From contig NZ_CP047349.1 of assembly GCF_011045835.1 (NCBI RefSeq), forward strand, positions 3,472,001 to 3,536,000: a stretch of DNA of 64,000 nucleotides, written 5' to 3'. The stretch's first letter is position 1. Each line of letters starts with the position of its first letter. Source of the stretch: Proteus terrae subsp. cibarius. Lineage in GTDB: Bacteria > Pseudomonadota > Gammaproteobacteria > Enterobacterales > Enterobacteriaceae. A program made the translations under genes and the position numbers. Below, in pieces: positions 8,701 to 17,919 of the stretch. The notes below the pieces were generated by a model. The model did no database searches, was not told the DNA's origin, and saw only the letters and a program-made list of their open reading frames with translations.

Positions 8701-8971
8701 ACGTTCTCCTGAAAGCCAAGAGCGTATAAAAAAAATGGCTGATGAATTGATACTAGAAACAGGACTACAAATCTTAAGAGAAGAGTTAAATATTTCACAA
8801 AGAGAACTTGCTACTCACCTAGGGATTTCTCAACCTGCGATTACCCAAATCGAACAAAGAGGTAACGATCTAAAACTGGCAACATTAAAACGCTATGTTG
8901 AAGCTTTAGGCGGTAAACTTAGCTTAACGATTGAATTACCTACTGGTGAAGGTCGTGTATTTCATCTTTAA
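8672..8971 (+). CDS. higA: HigA-type antitoxin with XRE/Cro HTH domain
   Basis: A 99-residue protein. After an N-terminal helix that probably contacts the toxin (residues 1-35), the HTH domain spans about 38-90 with ELNISQRELATHLGISQPAITQIEQR, a clear Xre-type recognition helix. The start ATG at 8672 lies in the toxin gene (29-bp overlap), with AAGAGAAG just upstream as ribosome binding site. It likely binds the two palindromes upstream of the toxin. It is followed within 10 bp by the right-hand 59-bp repeat carrying a terminator. Confidence 0.9.
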   Translation: MKTLQQAIAERSPESQERIKKMADELILETGLQILREELNISQRELATHLGISQPAITQIEQRGNDLKLATLKRYVEALGGKLSLTIELPTGEGRVFHL

Positions 8972-8979
8972 ATTTAGAT

Positions 8980-9038
8980 AAATAATAAACAGTAATGTCG
9001 TAAACCAATCCCCATTGTGAATGCAATGGGGATTTTAT
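8980..9038. repeat. 59-bp direct repeat, right copy, terminator of the toxin-antitoxin pair
   Basis: Second copy of the unit at 8152-8210, 58 of 59 bases identical. It includes the same CCCCATTG...CAATGGGG hairpin and T-rich tail. Its position immediately after higA suggests that the toxin-antitoxin cassette arrived together with a duplication of the target terminator, or recombined in through it. Confidence 0.95.
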
Positions 9039-9205
9039 CTTTAAAGTTATCAAGATAAACCCAGATCTATTTTGAAATAAAATCGTTAACTGAAATCATT
9101 GTATAAAAATATCATATCGTGATTTTTATATTTCAAAAAAAATAGAAACACTGAATCTATTTTACCTAAAACTCAGTGTTTCCATTAAAAATAATTAATA
9201 TACAA

Positions 9206-9532
9206 CTACATGGTAGAGAATGTATTCATAATTATCCCGCCAGAGATAATCAATGCCATCGAGAATATAGCTGGTAAATCTGGTTTTTGTTTATATAAAA
9301 TCATCGCAACTAACGTTACACCCACAATACCAAACCCACACCAAAGTGAATAAGCGACACCAACAGGGATATATCCCATTGCACGTGTTAAAGCAAAATA
9401 ACAAATACAGTAAGCAGCAATAACTAAAACAGAAGGGGCTAATTTACTAAAGCCGTTGGTCTTTTTAATCATTGAAGTACCAGTGATTTCAGAACCAATA
9501 GACAGCGCCAGCCATAAGAATCCGGTAAACAT
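9206..9532 (-). CDS. Small multidrug resistance (SMR/EmrE-like) transporter subunit in the cut operon
   Basis: A 108-residue protein with four transmembrane segments (about 2-20, 33-50, 57-77, 85-104). The essential membrane glutamate is present near residue 15 (LSIGSEITGTSMIKKTNGF), as is the SMR segment GYIPVGVAYSLWCGFGIVGV in TM3. It is the last gene of the minus-strand choline operon, 82 bp after a second SMR gene. SMR pairs often form heterodimers. Choline-utilisation loci commonly carry EmrE-like genes; export of trimethylamine or another quaternary or tertiary amine is a reasonable inference but is not shown by the sequence. Confidence 0.88.
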   Translation of the reverse strand: MFTGFLWLALSIGSEITGTSMIKKTNGFSKLAPSVLVIAAYCICYFALTRAMGYIPVGVAYSLWCGFGIVGVTLVAMILYKQKPDLPAIFSMALIISGGIIMNTFSTM

Positions 9533-9614
9533 AATTGTTATCCTTATTTATTTTAATAAATACTTATTTATCAAAGAATAGTTTTATTAAAAATAGATTT
9601 ATCAAGAAATAGAT

Positions 9615-10031
9615 TTATTTATTAACTGGCGATACTGCCTGTTTAATATTCGGAGTTTCAGTTGTCTCTTCTTCCTCTTCTTCTGATCCCATTTTGGAGA
9701 AGAGGTTCATAATGACAATACCACTGGCAATAACAGCCATACCGATAATTGCAGCAGTATCAGGATGTTGACCATAAAACAACATACCTAAAGAAGAAAC
9801 CACTAAAATACCTGTACCTGACCACGTTGCATAAGCCAGACCAACAGGAATATTTTTAACTGCCCGTGATAATGAGTAATAACAAATAACATATAAAACA
9901 ACAATTAAGCCTAATAATAATGTCTTGGTTGTTCCTTCACTATTATCAAACATTTTTAAAGTAGAGGTTGCTGAGGTTTCTGAAATAATAACCGCCAGCA
10001 TCCAAAGCCATGATTTAGCTTTTGGTGACAT
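9615..10031 (-). CDS. SMR-family transporter subunit with acidic C-terminal tail
   Basis: A 138-residue protein with four transmembrane segments; the conserved Glu lies near residue 18 (VIISETSATSTLKMF), and TM3 has NIPVGLAYATWSGTGILVVS. It differs from its neighbour by about 25 extra residues at the C-terminus that are strongly acidic (SEEEEEETTETP). Adjacent unequal SMR genes usually encode heteromeric pumps. It is located 35 bp downstream of the flavoprotein-like gene in the cut operon. The tail could control topology or pairing; that is speculation. Confidence 0.87.
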   Translation of the reverse strand: MSPKAKSWLWMLAVIISETSATSTLKMFDNSEGTTKTLLLGLIVVLYVICYYSLSRAVKNIPVGLAYATWSGTGILVVSSLGMLFYGQHPDTAAIIGMAVIASGIVIMNLFSKMGSEEEEEETTETPNIKQAVSPVNK

Positions 10032-10066
10032 AATAAGACTCCTGAGTTATCAGATATAATTTAAGG

Positions 10067-10771
10067 TTAATTTTTTAAACTTTTTAAATATTCAATAGCA
10101 GAATCTGTCAATTTATCTTGCGATAAACAGTATTCTCCAGGCTTATTCATTACCTCTTTCAAAGTAATATAGCGATTATTATTCTCTTGTTTAATTTCAG
10201 GTTTATATTCAGGTTTAGCTTGATGCTTAACATCATAGTTTATTAAATTAGCTTCAACATCATTTATAGGGTGAAACATAATACCCATTGATTTTAATCG
10301 ACTAATATATTCCTGAATAAGCAGGTTGTACTCTTTATTTTTATTTAAACCTAAAATCTCATTTAATTCACTTTCTGGTTGGCAAAAATAAGGTAATGCA
10401 ATAACAGGAATATTTTGAGCAAGTGCAGAATGAATTAGCTTTCCTTCTTCACTTATAAATAATCCGTTAATAATTTCACCCACCAGCTTTTTATCGAAAT
10501 AGGGAACGAATAAAGCGTGATAAGAAGATAAAGTATTAATATCAAACTCGTCCGCTTTATGCATATCACCTAGATGACGCCATTTCGACAAATCATGGCA
10601 CGCTTGTGCCGGTGTTGTGACAAATAAAGAAAATCGAATATGAGAAAAAGTATTGATACGTTGGCAAATTTCATCCTGGTATCCCGGTGCAGGAGTAAGC
10701 GCTAACAGCACCGGCTTTTTCATTCTTTTTTCTATTTCAGCAACAATCCTTTCGATTAATTGATTGTCCAT
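10067..10771 (-). CDS. Flavoprotein-like protein of the choline microcompartment operon
   Basis: A 234-residue protein. The middle resembles flavoprotein/decarboxylase-like folds found as accessory genes in microcompartment loci (VLLALTPAPGYQDEICQRI near residue 20 and SALAQNIPVIALPYFCQPE near 115), but I do not recognise a specific enzyme. Two things point to packaging inside the compartment: an amphipathic N-terminal helix, LIERIVAEIEKRMKK, which looks like an encapsulation peptide, and a Lys/Glu/Pro-rich linker near 180 before a short C-terminal helical module. It lies 17 bp downstream of pduL. Function is unknown. Confidence 0.6.
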   Translation of the reverse strand: MDNQLIERIVAEIEKRMKKPVLLALTPAPGYQDEICQRINTFSHIRFSLFVTTPAQACHDLSKWRHLGDMHKADEFDINTLSSYHALFVPYFDKKLVGEIINGLFISEEGKLIHSALAQNIPVIALPYFCQPESELNEILGLNKNKEYNLLIQEYISRLKSMGIMFHPINDVEANLINYDVKHQAKPEYKPEIKQENNNRYITLKEVMNKPGEYCLSQDKLTDSAIEYLKSLKN

Positions 10772-10788
10772 TACGCCACCTCATTGTC

Positions 10789-11433
10789 TTAGCTGACAAT
10801 AAATACGCTATCGTTGTTACGAAGCCCTGCTGCATTAGCTTCATCAGTATCTATATGAAATTCCAAAGCGAATTTTTCACTAACACGAACAACAACTTCA
10901 TCAAAAATTAAACTGCGCTCACCTTCTGTTTTAACGTGTACTTTTTGTCCATTGGTGACATTTAACATTCTGGCGTCAATTTCACTCATATGAATATGGC
11001 GTTGAGCGCAAATCACTTGCTCTTTTAATTCAACATGACCCGCCGGCCCCATTAAAACAGCATTGCCAGAACCCACTAAATCACCCGATTCACGTACTGG
11101 CGCTTTGATGCCTAATGCAAAACAGTCAGCTTTTGAAATTTCTAATTGGCTTTGTGGACGAACAGGCCCTAAAACACGAACTTTGCTGATCGAACCTTTA
11201 GAACCCACAATAATCACACACTCTTTTGCTGCAAATTGACCCGGTTGTTTAAGATCTTTAAACGGAGTGAGTTGATAACCTTTACCAAATAACGCTTCAA
11301 CATCTTTCTGTGAAAGATGTACATGACGATTAGAAATACCAACAGGGATAGCCATTCCTTGCGTCTCTCCCAACATCACACCATGTGTGGGTAAACGAGA
11401 GAGAATTTTCCCCATGAGTTGTTGATTAATCAT
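10789..11433 (-). CDS. pduL: Phosphate propanoyltransferase/phosphotransacetylase PduL
   Basis: A 214-residue PduL-type phosphotransacylase that converts acetyl-CoA and phosphate to acetyl phosphate and recycles CoA within the microcompartment. Both domains show the zinc-binding motifs: SNRHVHLS near residue 33, AQRHIHMS near 143 and EFHIDTDEANAAGL near the C-terminus. The N-terminal 25 residues (INQQLMGKILSRLPTHG) form a helix like known encapsulation peptides. The start overlaps the stop of the preceding shell gene (TAATG). It turns the acetyl-CoA made by the aldehyde dehydrogenase into an energy-yielding product. Confidence 0.95.
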   Translation of the reverse strand: MINQQLMGKILSRLPTHGVMLGETQGMAIPVGISNRHVHLSQKDVEALFGKGYQLTPFKDLKQPGQFAAKECVIIVGSKGSISKVRVLGPVRPQSQLEISKADCFALGIKAPVRESGDLVGSGNAVLMGPAGHVELKEQVICAQRHIHMSEIDARMLNVTNGQKVHVKTEGERSLIFDEVVVRVSEKFALEFHIDTDEANAAGLRNNDSVFIVS

Positions 11434-11924
11434 TATTTTTTACCTTTACGGCTTTCTGGTTTGAGCTCTTTTTTACTGCTTTGTGCTTTATCTGTTACTG
11501 CTTTAGTTTCAGAAGCAATATTTTGAGCCTGCAAATCCGCAATTTCTTTTGTGGCTTCAATGTGCTCAATTTCGTTTTTAACAGGAGCTTCAACTCTTGC
11601 TTCAATGGCCGTCTCTTGCACTTTTTCAGCAACAATAGGTGCTTTTTTCTTACCTTTTATCGTCAGTAATTTAGTAATAACACTAGCCTCTGGTCTTGCG
11701 ATAACCAATGAACCAATCACCAACTCTTTTTGGCTCACGACATCAACACCATGATCAACCGCAGTTCTTACTGCACTGATCTCACCTTGAAAACAGACCG
11801 ATACCAAGCCAGATCCTACTTTTCGGTATCCAATAATTTCCACGTTTGCTGCTTTACAAGCCGCATCAGCGGCTTGAATGGCTGCGGTTAATCCTCGTGT
11901 TTCTATCACACCTAAACTGTTCAT
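11433..11924 (-). CDS. Microcompartment shell hexamer protein with C-terminal extension (CmcE-like)
   Basis: A 163-residue protein. Residues 1-90 are a BMC domain (SLGVIETRGLTAAIQAADAA, KAANVEIIGYRKVGSGLV, a pore-side segment, and a C-terminal IARPEASV). The rest is a low-complexity Glu/Ala/Lys tail that ends in a very basic stretch (KKELKPESRKGKK). Among GRM2 choline compartments a fourth hexamer with an extension is present (CmcE in Klebsiella); this has the same place between cutD and pduL. The tail may bind nucleic acid or tether cargo, but that is inference. It ends in an overlap with pduL. Confidence 0.88.
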   Translation of the reverse strand: MNSLGVIETRGLTAAIQAADAACKAANVEIIGYRKVGSGLVSVCFQGEISAVRTAVDHGVDVVSQKELVIGSLVIARPEASVITKLLTIKGKKKAPIVAEKVQETAIEARVEAPVKNEIEHIEATKEIADLQAQNIASETKAVTDKAQSSKKELKPESRKGKK

Positions 11925-11937
11925 CTTTCTCTCCTAC

Positions 11938-12888
11938 TTAGTGACGGACAAGACGGATATCGAAATCAAATTTCTTAAAGAAGGCTTCTAAACTGTCTAA
12001 CTCTTCTGGCGTATAACTTGGATCGTTTTTTATCGGATAGATCATTTCCAATTTTTCGTATTTATTACGTCCAAACTGGTGATAGGGAAGAATATCGATA
12101 CGCTGAATATTGCCGCGTTTTGAGAGCTCCTTCGCGTAATTAATCGCGCCGGTGATCGCGTCATAAGAATCGTTATAACCTCGCACTAAAGGCATACGAA
12201 TAACTACATTGGCACCGAGATCCATTAAACGCTCTAGGTTACGACGGACATTCTCATTACCAATGCCAAATAACGCTTTATGCTGAGCAGTATCAATATG
12301 TTTGATATCAATCAGAAATTGATCAACGACTTCCGCTAATTTTTCATAATTCGCCACGTTAGTGGTCGCTTGTGTTTCCACAGCGGTATTGATCATCATC
12401 TTTTTACATTCTCGTAAAAGCGCAACCGCAAAATCAGTTTGTAAACTCATTTCACCGCCACCGATTGTGACACCACCTCCTGAAGAGATATAAAAATCAT
12501 AATCTTGCATAATGATTTTCATTAGCTCAGAGACTGAAACATCTTTCCCTATAATATCAAGAGCATCAGAGATACAGACTTCTTCACATTTACGACAACC
12601 AATACAATCAACAGCGCGATCAACACGATGAACTTGTTTACCACTTTCATTGGTTGTCATGTAATGCACACCTGCAGGGCAAACATCAACGCATTTACCA
12701 CAATCCACACATTTGTCGTGAGAGTACATCACCTGAAATTCACTGCTGAGACCTTCTGGATTTGAACACCAAGGGCAGCGGATATTACAACCTTTTAAGA
12801 AAACGAGAGTACGAATACCATCACCGTCATAAATAGAGTATTTCTGGATATTAAATATCCGCCCTCTTATTTCTGCCGCCGTCTCCAT
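11938..12888 (-). CDS. cutD: Choline TMA-lyase activating enzyme CutD (radical SAM)
   Basis: A 316-residue glycyl-radical enzyme activase that uses S-adenosylmethionine to place the glycyl radical on CutC. The radical SAM motif C34-x3-C38-x2-C41 (GCNIRCPWC) is followed by two ferredoxin-like clusters, C60-x2-C63-x2-C66-x3-C70 and C95-x2-C98-x2-C101-x3-C105. The glycine-rich segment SSGGGVTIGGGEMSLQ is the SAM-binding motif. It follows cutC at about 100 bp and precedes the extended shell gene at 13 bp. Length is normal. Confidence 0.96.
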   Translation of the reverse strand: METAAEIRGRIFNIQKYSIYDGDGIRTLVFLKGCNIRCPWCSNPEGLSSEFQVMYSHDKCVDCGKCVDVCPAGVHYMTTNESGKQVHRVDRAVDCIGCRKCEEVCISDALDIIGKDVSVSELMKIIMQDYDFYISSGGGVTIGGGEMSLQTDFAVALLRECKKMMINTAVETQATTNVANYEKLAEVVDQFLIDIKHIDTAQHKALFGIGNENVRRNLERLMDLGANVVIRMPLVRGYNDSYDAITGAINYAKELSKRGNIQRIDILPYHQFGRNKYEKLEMIYPIKNDPSYTPEELDSLEAFFKKFDFDIRLVRH

Positions 12889-12988
12889 CTTTACGCCTCC
12901 AAATCTGCATCAAACATCCTTGTTCGATAAATTTAAATCTTGTCTTGTCGATTAAAAGGGATAGTCTGTGCCATCCCTATGGCTATGA

Positions 12989-15900
12989 TTAGAATTTCTC
13001 AATCACAGTACGACTGATAATTTCATCCTGAACTTCTTTACATAATTCAACGAAGTAAGCACTGTAACCTGCAACACGAACAATTAAATCGCGGTATTTT
13101 TCAGGCTCAAGTTGTGCTTTTTTCAGCACTTCATTATCAACATAGCTAAATTGCATCTGGCCGTTACCCAGTATTGAAGCCGTTCTTAATAAGGTAATTA
13201 AACCTTGGCGTCCTTCATTGGTATCTAACAACCCTTTCAGGAATTTGAAGTTATGAACCATACCGATGTTCATAGTTTCAACATTCATCTTACTGATTGA
13301 TTTGATAATCGCAGTTGGACCATGTTTATCAGCACCTTGCGTTGGGCTAATACCATCTGATAATGGTTTCCATGCTAAGCGGCCATTTGGTGTGGCTGCT
13401 GTTAACTCACCAATTGGCGTATTGTTAGAGATAGACAGCGTACCGTGGCTCAAAGTGGAATAGAGCATTTTGTATTTACGACATTCACGCTCAGTCCATT
13501 CCGTAATATCTAGCGCATATTGGTCAACAACATCATCATCGTTACCAAATTTCGGTGCATTTAAGCAGTCGCGTAGCAACTCTTCTTGGCCTTCAAAATT
13601 AGCTAATAACGCATCACGAATTTGCTCTAAGGTGTATTTTTTATCTTCATAAACAAGTTTGCGAATAGCGGCCATTGAGTCCACATAAGTCGCTAAACCT
13701 GAGAAAATAAGACCCGGACCATGGTTTATCATTGCGCCACCCGCAGTGACGTCTTTACCTTGTTCCATACAGCCTTCTACTAACAGAGACATTAATGGTT
13801 TTGGTGCTACATCGCGGTGAACACGTTGACTTATCACAGTACCAATTGCAGATAAACGAACGATATGTGCTACTTGCTCTTTTACAGCGCGGTCGAAATC
13901 TTCATAAGTACGCAGGTCACGTAAATCACCGGTGTCTAAACCTTGATAGCTATCAAACAGCACCATACGACCACGATTTAAGACAAACTCAATCGCGATA
14001 GGCCATTGGGTGTAACCTGTTGATGTCCATTGATAAATACGACCTGATTTTTGTGGTTCAACACAACCCATCAAGCAGTAGTCACGCGCATCTTCAAAGT
14101 CGAAGCCTTTACGTAGCATCATCTTGATATGAGAGTCATCGAAGTGACATGCAGGGAAACCCATACCGGCTTTAACTACATCAACAATTTTTTCCATATA
14201 TTGTTGTGGAGATTGGTTATGAATACGACATGCTAGTGAGGGTTGATACACTTTCACAAAGCGCACTGCATCCATAATCAAGTAAGTTAAGTCGTTACAC
14301 GCATCGCCACCAGAGCGTTTTTGTCCACCAATGGTTAAGTTAATAAATGGCTGATAACCTGCAAAATATTTCGCTCCTAGCTCACTCGACATCCACATTA
14401 ACTCAGCACATTTGATGATAAAGGCTTGCATCATTTCCAGTGCTTGTTCACGCGTTAAACGACCTGATTTGATATCGTTTTCATACATTGGGAAGCAGTA
14501 TTGGTCTAAACGACCTAAAGAAAGACCGGTTTGGTTTTCTTCTACTTCAAACAGTGACTCAACCGTCCAGATACTTTGCAGTGCTTCTTGCAGTGTTTTT
14601 GGTGGATTAGCAGGTACGTTTTCGTTAACTTGAGCAATCGTCAGTAACTCTTCACGACGTTGTGGATTGCTCTCTTTTGATGCTAATTCACGTGCATGTT
14701 CTGCAATGCGATGGGCGTAAGCAATCACACCTTCACAGCTTTCAATAGACGCTTTGTAGAAGTAGATACGGTCGATATCAGCAGGATTTTCCATGCTTAA
14801 TTCAGCCAGTTTTGCTTGCGCATCGGCTTTAATACCGTTCATACCTTTGGTGAAAAGTAGTACGTCATAACCTGGGCAAGTATCACCACCACCGTTTATT
14901 TGGTGATAAGAAAGGTCACTGACAAAGGTTTCACCACTAAACTCCCACACACCTGCTTCGCGATATTGTGCTTCACAGATCTCATCCAGAGAACGCCCTT
15001 CCCAGAATGGAACAATCTCTTCACGAATAACTTTTTTGTCTTCTTCTGAAATTTGGAATGGATCTTGTGGACGCGTGCTCATGGTATCAAGTTCATCACG
15101 AACCCAACGCCATGCGATATCAGGAGAGAAAGCACCCGCACGCGGTTTTCCACAAGGATGTCCAACAATCAGCTCTTCATCTTGAATTAAGATAGGTGCT
15201 GTTTCACATGCACGACGGAACGCTTTAGCACGTAGTAAGATTGGTGGTAAACCTGGATTCTCGCGTGTAATTTCAGTAAATGCTAAAGCTCTATAGATAG
15301 AAACACTTGGGCGTGCTTCTAAATAGCGATTACGTAAACGCTGTAAGCGAGGTGTTAAACCTTCCATCACTTTGAATTCGCTCACGTCTGCCGTTGGTGC
15401 AACAACGTTTGCAGAAGGTGCAGCATATTGAGGCTGTGAATTCATACGACCATTGTATAAACGCACTTGCAGTGAACTGTGCAAAGTTGACAAGTTAGCG
15501 CGAGCTGATAGCAACATTTCTGATAATTCGTTAATGCTGACACGTGGATCGTTGATATCAACACCTTGCGTCATGGCATCAAACATTGGATAACCATCAA
15601 CTTCTTTGGTCGCACGCACTTCTGAAAGCTCAGCTAATTTCAGCCATACACTTTCAACAATTTCATACGCTTGTGCTTGTGTTAAACGACCTTGGTCGAT
15701 ATCACGTTGATAGAATGGATAAAGTGCTTTATCAAATCCCATTGGATTAATGGCATAGCTACCATTTTCCAGATGTAAAACTAATTGCAATAAATAGAAT
15801 ACTTGAACCGCTTCTTTAAAGGTTTCTGCTGGTTTTGCAGGAACTTTACGTAATACCGCTGCGCTATCTAATAATTCTGCTTTACGATATGAGTTACCTT

Positions 15901-16417
15901 CCATTGCGGCTAAATTCTCTGCTTTTGCAGATAGAATTTGTGCAAAATACAGTGCTGCATCACATGCATAAATAGCTGATTTACAATAATTAGCTTCATC
16001 CATACTGCTACGATTTACGGCACTACCAATGCTTCTAATTCTGTCTTCAAGCTGTGCTTTGATGGCTAAGAAACCTTGGTTTACCACCAGCATATAATCA
16101 GGTGATGCAACGCTATTGTTAATACTTAAGAAACGGTAGATAGAGTCACTACGCACTTCTTCTTCAGTATGAAAAATCGCACCGCGTGGTGTAGATGACT
16201 GGCTGCCGATAATCAGTTCATCTTGTGCGATATAGCTTGGAAAATGGCGGATAAACTCATAAAAACGTTGTGCAGGTTTAATCGCTTGTGGAACACCTGC
16301 AATGCTGTTGTCTAATGAATCAAAAATGGTTGCACGCTCTGTACTGATTGAGCTATTACGTGAAACTAAACGTTCTGCCAGCATTTTTACGCGTGGCGTC
16401 AAAGAATATTTGGCCAT
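12989..16417 (-). CDS. cutC: Choline trimethylamine-lyase CutC, long (type II) form
   Basis: An 1142-residue glycyl radical enzyme that cleaves choline to trimethylamine and acetaldehyde. The radical glycine is G1117 in RVAGYSAYF, 25 residues from the end as in other CutC proteins. The thiyl cysteine and catalytic glutamate fall near 785-787 (LMGCVEPQ). The choline-site segment [15 protein letters not shown] is near 505-520. Residues 1 to about 340 form an N-terminal extension that itself looks like a degenerate copy of the first part of the enzyme ([27 protein letters not shown]). Long forms of this type are known from Proteobacteria, where the extension serves compartment targeting. The ribosome binding site AGGAGAG precedes ATG 16417. 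Confidence 0.97.
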   Translation of the reverse strand: MAKYSLTPRVKMLAERLVSRNSSISTERATIFDSLDNSIAGVPQAIKPAQRFYEFIRHFPSYIAQDELIIGSQSSTPRGAIFHTEEEVRSDSIYRFLSINNSVASPDYMLVVNQGFLAIKAQLEDRIRSIGSAVNRSSMDEANYCKSAIYACDAALYFAQILSAKAENLAAMEGNSYRKAELLDSAAVLRKVPAKPAETFKEAVQVFYLLQLVLHLENGSYAINPMGFDKALYPFYQRDIDQGRLTQAQAYEIVESVWLKLAELSEVRATKEVDGYPMFDAMTQGVDINDPRVSINELSEMLLSARANLSTLHSSLQVRLYNGRMNSQPQYAAPSANVVAPTADVSEFKVMEGLTPRLQRLRNRYLEARPSVSIYRALAFTEITRENPGLPPILLRAKAFRRACETAPILIQDEELIVGHPCGKPRAGAFSPDIAWRWVRDELDTMSTRPQDPFQISEEDKKVIREEIVPFWEGRSLDEICEAQYREAGVWEFSGETFVSDLSYHQINGGGDTCPGYDVLLFTKGMNGIKADAQAKLAELSMENPADIDRIYFYKASIESCEGVIAYAHRIAEHARELASKESNPQRREELLTIAQVNENVPANPPKTLQEALQSIWTVESLFEVEENQTGLSLGRLDQYCFPMYENDIKSGRLTREQALEMMQAFIIKCAELMWMSSELGAKYFAGYQPFINLTIGGQKRSGGDACNDLTYLIMDAVRFVKVYQPSLACRIHNQSPQQYMEKIVDVVKAGMGFPACHFDDSHIKMMLRKGFDFEDARDYCLMGCVEPQKSGRIYQWTSTGYTQWPIAIEFVLNRGRMVLFDSYQGLDTGDLRDLRTYEDFDRAVKEQVAHIVRLSAIGTVISQRVHRDVAPKPLMSLLVEGCMEQGKDVTAGGAMINHGPGLIFSGLATYVDSMAAIRKLVYEDKKYTLEQIRDALLANFEGQEELLRDCLNAPKFGNDDDVVDQYALDITEWTERECRKYKMLYSTLSHGTLSISNNTPIGELTAATPNGRLAWKPLSDGISPTQGADKHGPTAIIKSISKMNVETMNIGMVHNFKFLKGLLDTNEGRQGLITLLRTASILGNGQMQFSYVDNEVLKKAQLEPEKYRDLIVRVAGYSAYFVELCKEVQDEIISRTVIEKF

Positions 16418-16473
16418 GTGAGGCTCTCCTGATGTTCTTTACTTGACCTAATCGGTATTAATTCGGTTGAGCA

Positions 16474-17622
16474 TTAACTGTGTAATACACCGGCAAATGC
16501 CTGACGATACAATGTTTCTAATTGGTGTGTGTTCACGTCACGTGGATTTGTCGGCGTACAGCTATCTCGTAAAGCCTGTCCGACCATTTCCGTTAAACGG
16601 GCATAAAAGTCCGTTTCACTGACACCGGTATCGCGAATACTCTTCGGCATACCCATTTCATCTTTCAATACATTAATGGCGACGATTAAACTGGTTACCC
16701 CTTCTTTTACTGTGTTAGCCGGAAGCCCTAAGCTTTGAGCAAGATAGGCGTAACGTTTTGCAGCTTCACTATTACAATCACCATGAAGATTGGCGTTAAA
16801 GGCAACAACATGTGTCATCAATAACGCATTTGCACGACCGTGAGGAACGTGGAATACACCGCCTAATGCGTGGGCAAGACTGTGAGTAATACCCAACGAG
16901 GCGTTAGTAAATGCCATGCCTGCAATACAAGATGCGTTATGCATTTTTTCGCGAGCAGATAAGTTGTCACCTTGATGGTGGCAATCAATAAGATGACCAA
17001 ATACTAACTTGACGGCTTTTTCTGCCATCGCATCAGAAAAATCAGATGCCGCTTTAGAAACATAAGCTTCTAGTGCATGACAAAGGACATCCATACCTGT
17101 ATCTGCCGTAATTGCAGGAGGTACAGATTTCACCAACTCAGGATCGAGAATGGCGACATCAGGCAACATAAACTCATCAACCAAGACCAATTTTTCACTG
17201 CGTGATTTGATCACTGAAAAAGAGGTCACTTCAGAGCCCGTACCACTCGTGGTTGGGATAGCAATAAATTGTGGTTTTGTTCTGTTGCTCTCTTTACGGG
17301 TATGCCAGAGGGAGTACATAACGGCTTTCGCGGCATCAATCACTGATCCACCACCGAGTGCGATAACCAAATCTGGATAATGCGCATCCATCATCTTCAT
17401 ACCACTTACGATGGCTGAAATATCCGGATCTGAAGCTACATCATCGTAAACTTGGAACTCGATACCCCGTTGCATTAACTTGTCAGTGACTTTATTTGCA
17501 AAGCCAAACTTCACCATTGCTTTATCTGTCACCACAAATGCGCGGCGGGCAGTTAACCCAGAAAGAAAATCCAGCGCATTGGTGCCAAACTGAATTTTGG
17601 GTTTTATCAGAAACTCACTCAT
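16474..17622 (-). CDS. cutO: Iron-containing alcohol dehydrogenase of the choline operon (CutO-like)
   Basis: I place the start at ATG 17622 (MSEFLIKPKIQFGTNAL), with AAGGAGTAATAACGAC ahead of it, giving 382 residues; an upstream in-frame ATG would add 16 residues but overlaps the shell gene upstream. The NAD-binding motif ALGGGSVIDAAKA lies near residue 90 and the metal-site motif THSLAHALGG...HGRANALLM near 255-275. It reduces acetaldehyde to ethanol and regenerates NAD for the aldehyde dehydrogenase in the lumen. It lies 7 bp after the vertex shell gene and 56 bp before cutC. Confidence 0.93.
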   Translation of the reverse strand: MSEFLIKPKIQFGTNALDFLSGLTARRAFVVTDKAMVKFGFANKVTDKLMQRGIEFQVYDDVASDPDISAIVSGMKMMDAHYPDLVIALGGGSVIDAAKAVMYSLWHTRKESNRTKPQFIAIPTTSGTGSEVTSFSVIKSRSEKLVLVDEFMLPDVAILDPELVKSVPPAITADTGMDVLCHALEAYVSKAASDFSDAMAEKAVKLVFGHLIDCHHQGDNLSAREKMHNASCIAGMAFTNASLGITHSLAHALGGVFHVPHGRANALLMTHVVAFNANLHGDCNSEAAKRYAYLAQSLGLPANTVKEGVTSLIVAINVLKDEMGMPKSIRDTGVSETDFYARLTEMVGQALRDSCTPTNPRDVNTHQLETLYRQAFAGVLHS

Positions 17623-17629
17623 GTCGTTA

Positions 17630-17893
17630 TTACTCCTTACTGTCCCGATAAACCTTCTCAACAATGGCAACCACTGACATCGCTTTGTAACGTTCTTTGT
17701 TCAGTGCGAAGTATTCTTCAGCCAACACAACATCGTTGATACCTGCACCTACACTATCCACTGCAACATACGTTTTGTTCTTCAGTGGCTTAAGCTCATC
17801 ATCTAAGGTCGCTATCATTAATAAATTGCTCCCTTTAAGTTCTGGGCTTTTTTGTGTCGCTACTACGTGTCCGATTACCTTTGCGAGGATCAT
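17630..17893 (-). CDS. Microcompartment pentameric vertex protein (EutN/CcmL family, CmcD-like)
   Basis: An 87-residue BMV protein that caps the vertices of the polyhedral shell. The family start MILAKVIGHVVATQK and the segments GSNLLMIATLDDE and VAVDSVGAGINDVVLAE are clear. A single vertex gene is expected in a GRM2 locus. It is located 26 bp after the aldehyde dehydrogenase gene and 7 bp before the alcohol dehydrogenase start. Confidence 0.95.
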   Translation of the reverse strand: MILAKVIGHVVATQKSPELKGSNLLMIATLDDELKPLKNKTYVAVDSVGAGINDVVLAEEYFALNKERYKAMSVVAIVEKVYRDSKE

Positions 17894-17919
17894 GGTTTAT
17901 ATCGCCTTATATCAATGAG

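Noticed and set aside
13266..14633. Several plus-strand open frames across cutC
   Set aside because: All are antisense shadows of cutC with no start signals.
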